In this document: one piece after another, positions 5,102 through 6,419 of the stretch
Layout of the letters: each line of letters starts with the position of its first letter
How positions within the stretch are numbered: the first letter of the stretch is position 1
Notes under the pieces: model-generated
The model's input: the letters and a program-made list of their open reading frames with translations, nothing else
Databases searched by the model: none
What the model was told of the DNA's origin: nothing
Program-made: the position numbers and the translations under genes
Source of the DNA: Vulcanimicrobiia bacterium
GTDB lineage: Bacteria; Eremiobacterota; Eremiobacteria; Baltobacterales; Baltobacteraceae
NCBI GenBank assembly: GCA_024281135.1
Contig: JAMXLG010000436.1
Coordinates: 1-6,419, forward strand
Direction of reading: 5' to 3'
Length of the DNA: 6,419 nucleotides

Positions 5102-6419
5102 ATGAACGGTCGGCTCGGAGTTCGCATCGGAGGCGCTTTCGCCGTCGCGACATGTGCGTTGCTCGTCGCTTGCGGCGGCGGGGGCGGTGGTGGCGGTTCG
5201 ATTCCATCCACGCCGACACCGACGCCCGCGCCGACATCGACCGCGCCGGCACCGCAATCGACCACAGCAGCGTTGAATGGAAATTCGACGACACAGGTGA
5301 GTTTCGGCGCCGTTTCTTCGAACGGTACGAACGTCATCACGGGAGCGAATCTAACGCTTCCACTCGCAAACCCGAGCGCGACGGCGACCGTTTCGATTAG
5401 CGCGAGCAGTTTGAACAACGCGCCGGTTCCATCTGCGCGTATCGTTCACACGAAGTCTCAAGCACTCGGTGTTCCGACGACCCCGATCGTCTATTTCGGA
5501 CTAAGCGTAGACACAACGACAACGGTCTACTCGTCGCCTGCCGTGAAGCTGACGGGCCTCACGGTAACGCACCCATGTTATCTCGTCATCTACGATCCGA
5601 CGAATCCGTCTGCCGGGTGGAACGGTATCTCCGGACCGGCGCAACCGTCAAATGGTACTGTCAACCTAGCAGCAACCGGGCTGATGCAGCCGTTCACTCT
5701 CAAAGCAGCACAGACGTACGTCTTTGCCGTTGTGACGACGCAAAGCACCGTGCCGACACCCAGCCCCGCGCCAACATCGACCGCAACCGGACTTGGGTCA
5801 CCGCTTCCGGCAATCACGAGTGCACCGCAAAATGCAGGCTGGACGCCCTACCAGGTCGCGAGCGCCCTGCAATTTCCGGTAATGTCGGGCTACGGTGGTG
5901 CCGGTCAAACGATTGCAATAGTCGGCGATGCTAATCCGAGCTTTAGCGACATCCAGGTGTTCTTGTCGGCGTTTCAAATCAGTCGCCGCGGCTCGTTCAG
6001 TATCATCAACATCGACGGCGGCCCCGACGGCAGTGGCGCGATTGCCGGCGACGATGGTGAAGCAACGCTTGACGTCGAGGCTGCTCTGTCGCTCGCTCCC
6101 GATGCCAACATTGTCTTCTACGCGATTCCGAATACCGGCAATGCTGCGTTCCTTGCTGCGGAAAGTTATGTGCTGACCGACCCGAACCGGCCGTCGGTAT
6201 TGAGCGAATCCTTCGGCGGCTGCGAAGCGGCCTCGAATTTAAACGACGACGTGTACTTCAAGGATGGTGCCGGGCAGGGCATAAGCTTCACCGCTTCATC
6301 CGGCGATCAAGGTAATGAGTGCTTTAGCGGGGGGACGCCGCAATACGTGCCGGGAGCAAATAACCCCGCGAGTGATCCGTACGTAATTGGCGTTGGCGGC
6401 AACGAGAATGCGAACGCCG
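5102..6419 (+). CDS. Lipoprotein sedolisin, S53 family acid serine peptidase (3' end cut by window edge)
   Basis: Open from ATG 5102 to the window end, 439 codons. A lipobox LVAC (21-24), with C24 as lipidation site, follows a hydrophobic segment and precedes eight glycines, so the protein should be tethered outside the cytoplasm. Layout: a Thr/Pro linker (34-51), a beta-rich Ser/Thr/Asn-rich domain I do not recognise (about 55-215), a second Pro/Ser/Thr linker (217-229), then the S53 catalytic domain from about TPYQVASAL (248). Sedolisin signatures are GQTIAIVGDA (268-277), the Glu/Asp pair E320 and D324 in GEATLDVE, APDANIVFYA (332-341), SESFGGCE (368-375), and the oxyanion Asp D402 in SSGDQG. 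The catalytic Ser (GTS motif) lies beyond the edge. The family cleaves proteins at acid pH. The usual 150-200 residue pro-kumamolisin activation domain is not evident. Its place is taken by the unknown domain, so activation may differ. Confidence 0.93.
   Translation, partial: MNGRLGVRIGGAFAVATCALLVACGGGGGGGGSIPSTPTPTPAPTSTAPAPQSTTAALNGNSTTQVSFGAVSSNGTNVITGANLTLPLANPSATATVSISASSLNNAPVPSARIVHTKSQALGVPTTPIVYFGLSVDTTTTVYSSPAVKLTGLTVTHPCYLVIYDPTNPSAGWNGISGPAQPSNGTVNLAATGLMQPFTLKAAQTYVFAVVTTQSTVPTPSPAPTSTATGLGSPLPAITSAPQNAGWTPYQVASALQFPVMSGYGGAGQTIAIVGDANPSFSDIQVFLSAFQISRRGSFSIINIDGGPDGSGAIAGDDGEATLDVEAALSLAPDANIVFYAIPNTGNAAFLAAESYVLTDPNRPSVLSESFGGCEAASNLNDDVYFKDGAGQGISFTASSGDQGNECFSGGTPQYVPGANNPASDPYVIGVGGNENANA
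5212..5244 (+). repeat. Linker-coding repeat, copy 1
   Basis: Codes for the PTPTPAPTSTA linker just after the lipidated N-terminus of the sedolisin. It matches copy 2 at 5752-5784 at 29 of 33 bases by my count, in the same reading frame and exactly 540 bp (180 codons) apart. The pair brackets the unrecognised N-terminal domain. Confidence 0.75.
5752..5784 (+). repeat. Linker-coding repeat, copy 2
   Basis: Codes for PTPSPAPTSTA between the N-terminal domain and the S53 catalytic domain. It carries four base differences from copy 1, two of which give the only amino-acid change (T to S). Such similarity at DNA level suggests duplication or recombination between linkers rather than composition alone, though Pro/Thr codon bias contributes. 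Confidence 0.75.

Noticed and set aside
4741..5418. Minus-strand frames opposite the start of the sedolisin gene, including a proline-rich run
   Set aside because: The proline run is the antisense of the octaglycine stretch. The plus-strand lipobox and S53 motifs identify the real frame.
1..6419. tRNA genes, CRISPR arrays, insertion sequences, phage genes or toxin-antitoxin pairs
   Set aside because: No cloverleaf, regularly spaced repeats, transposase frames or terminal inverted repeats were seen. Nearly all sequence is taken by the recognised genes.

Overview
The window looks bacterial: a moderately GC-rich genome with tightly packed genes, Shine-Dalgarno-type starts, an intrinsic terminator, Sec signal peptides and a lipobox. 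A lipoprotein-type sedolisin with Gly-rich and Thr/Pro-rich linkers, a short Thermotoga/Bacillus-type AdoMet decarboxylase, and a SUF gene linked to a Rieske ferredoxin together recall uncultured acid-soil lineages such as Candidatus Eremiobacterota. That placement is an inference from gene style, because no marker gene here fixes the phylum.

Left part (1-4101, minus strand): one five-gene run reads right to left. Its order is sufB (Fe-S cluster scaffold), two tandem paralogous secreted proteins of unknown function, a small Rieske [2Fe-2S] ferredoxin, and a penicillin-acylase-family Ntn hydrolase cut by the left edge. After sufB (18-19 nt gap) every junction is a one-base stop/start overlap (TAATG, TAATG, TGATG), so the last four genes are almost certainly translationally coupled. 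A Rieske ferredoxin beside suf genes is a known arrangement in several phyla. Here the two secreted paralogues stand where sufD would commonly stand, and no sufC, sufD, sufS or sufU is visible.

Centre (4102-4500): a divergent intergenic region of about 400 bp. Next to sufB it holds a 16-bp palindrome and repeated ATAGT elements that look like an operator. Towards speH it holds a good sigma70-like promoter (TTTACA-N17-TATTAT), a possible 21-codon leader ORF with its own ribosome site, and a GC-rich leader of about 215 nt bounded by complementary sequences. I could not match this leader to a riboswitch class from memory.

Right part (4501-6419, plus strand): speH makes a pyruvoyl-dependent AdoMet decarboxylase (polyamine synthesis) from a TTG start and ends at a strong intrinsic terminator. 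After a 140-bp gap comes the 5' part of a lipoprotein sedolisin (S53 acid serine peptidase). It has a beta-rich N-terminal domain between two near-identical Pro/Thr linkers in place of the usual pro-kumamolisin domain. Its catalytic Ser lies beyond the right edge.
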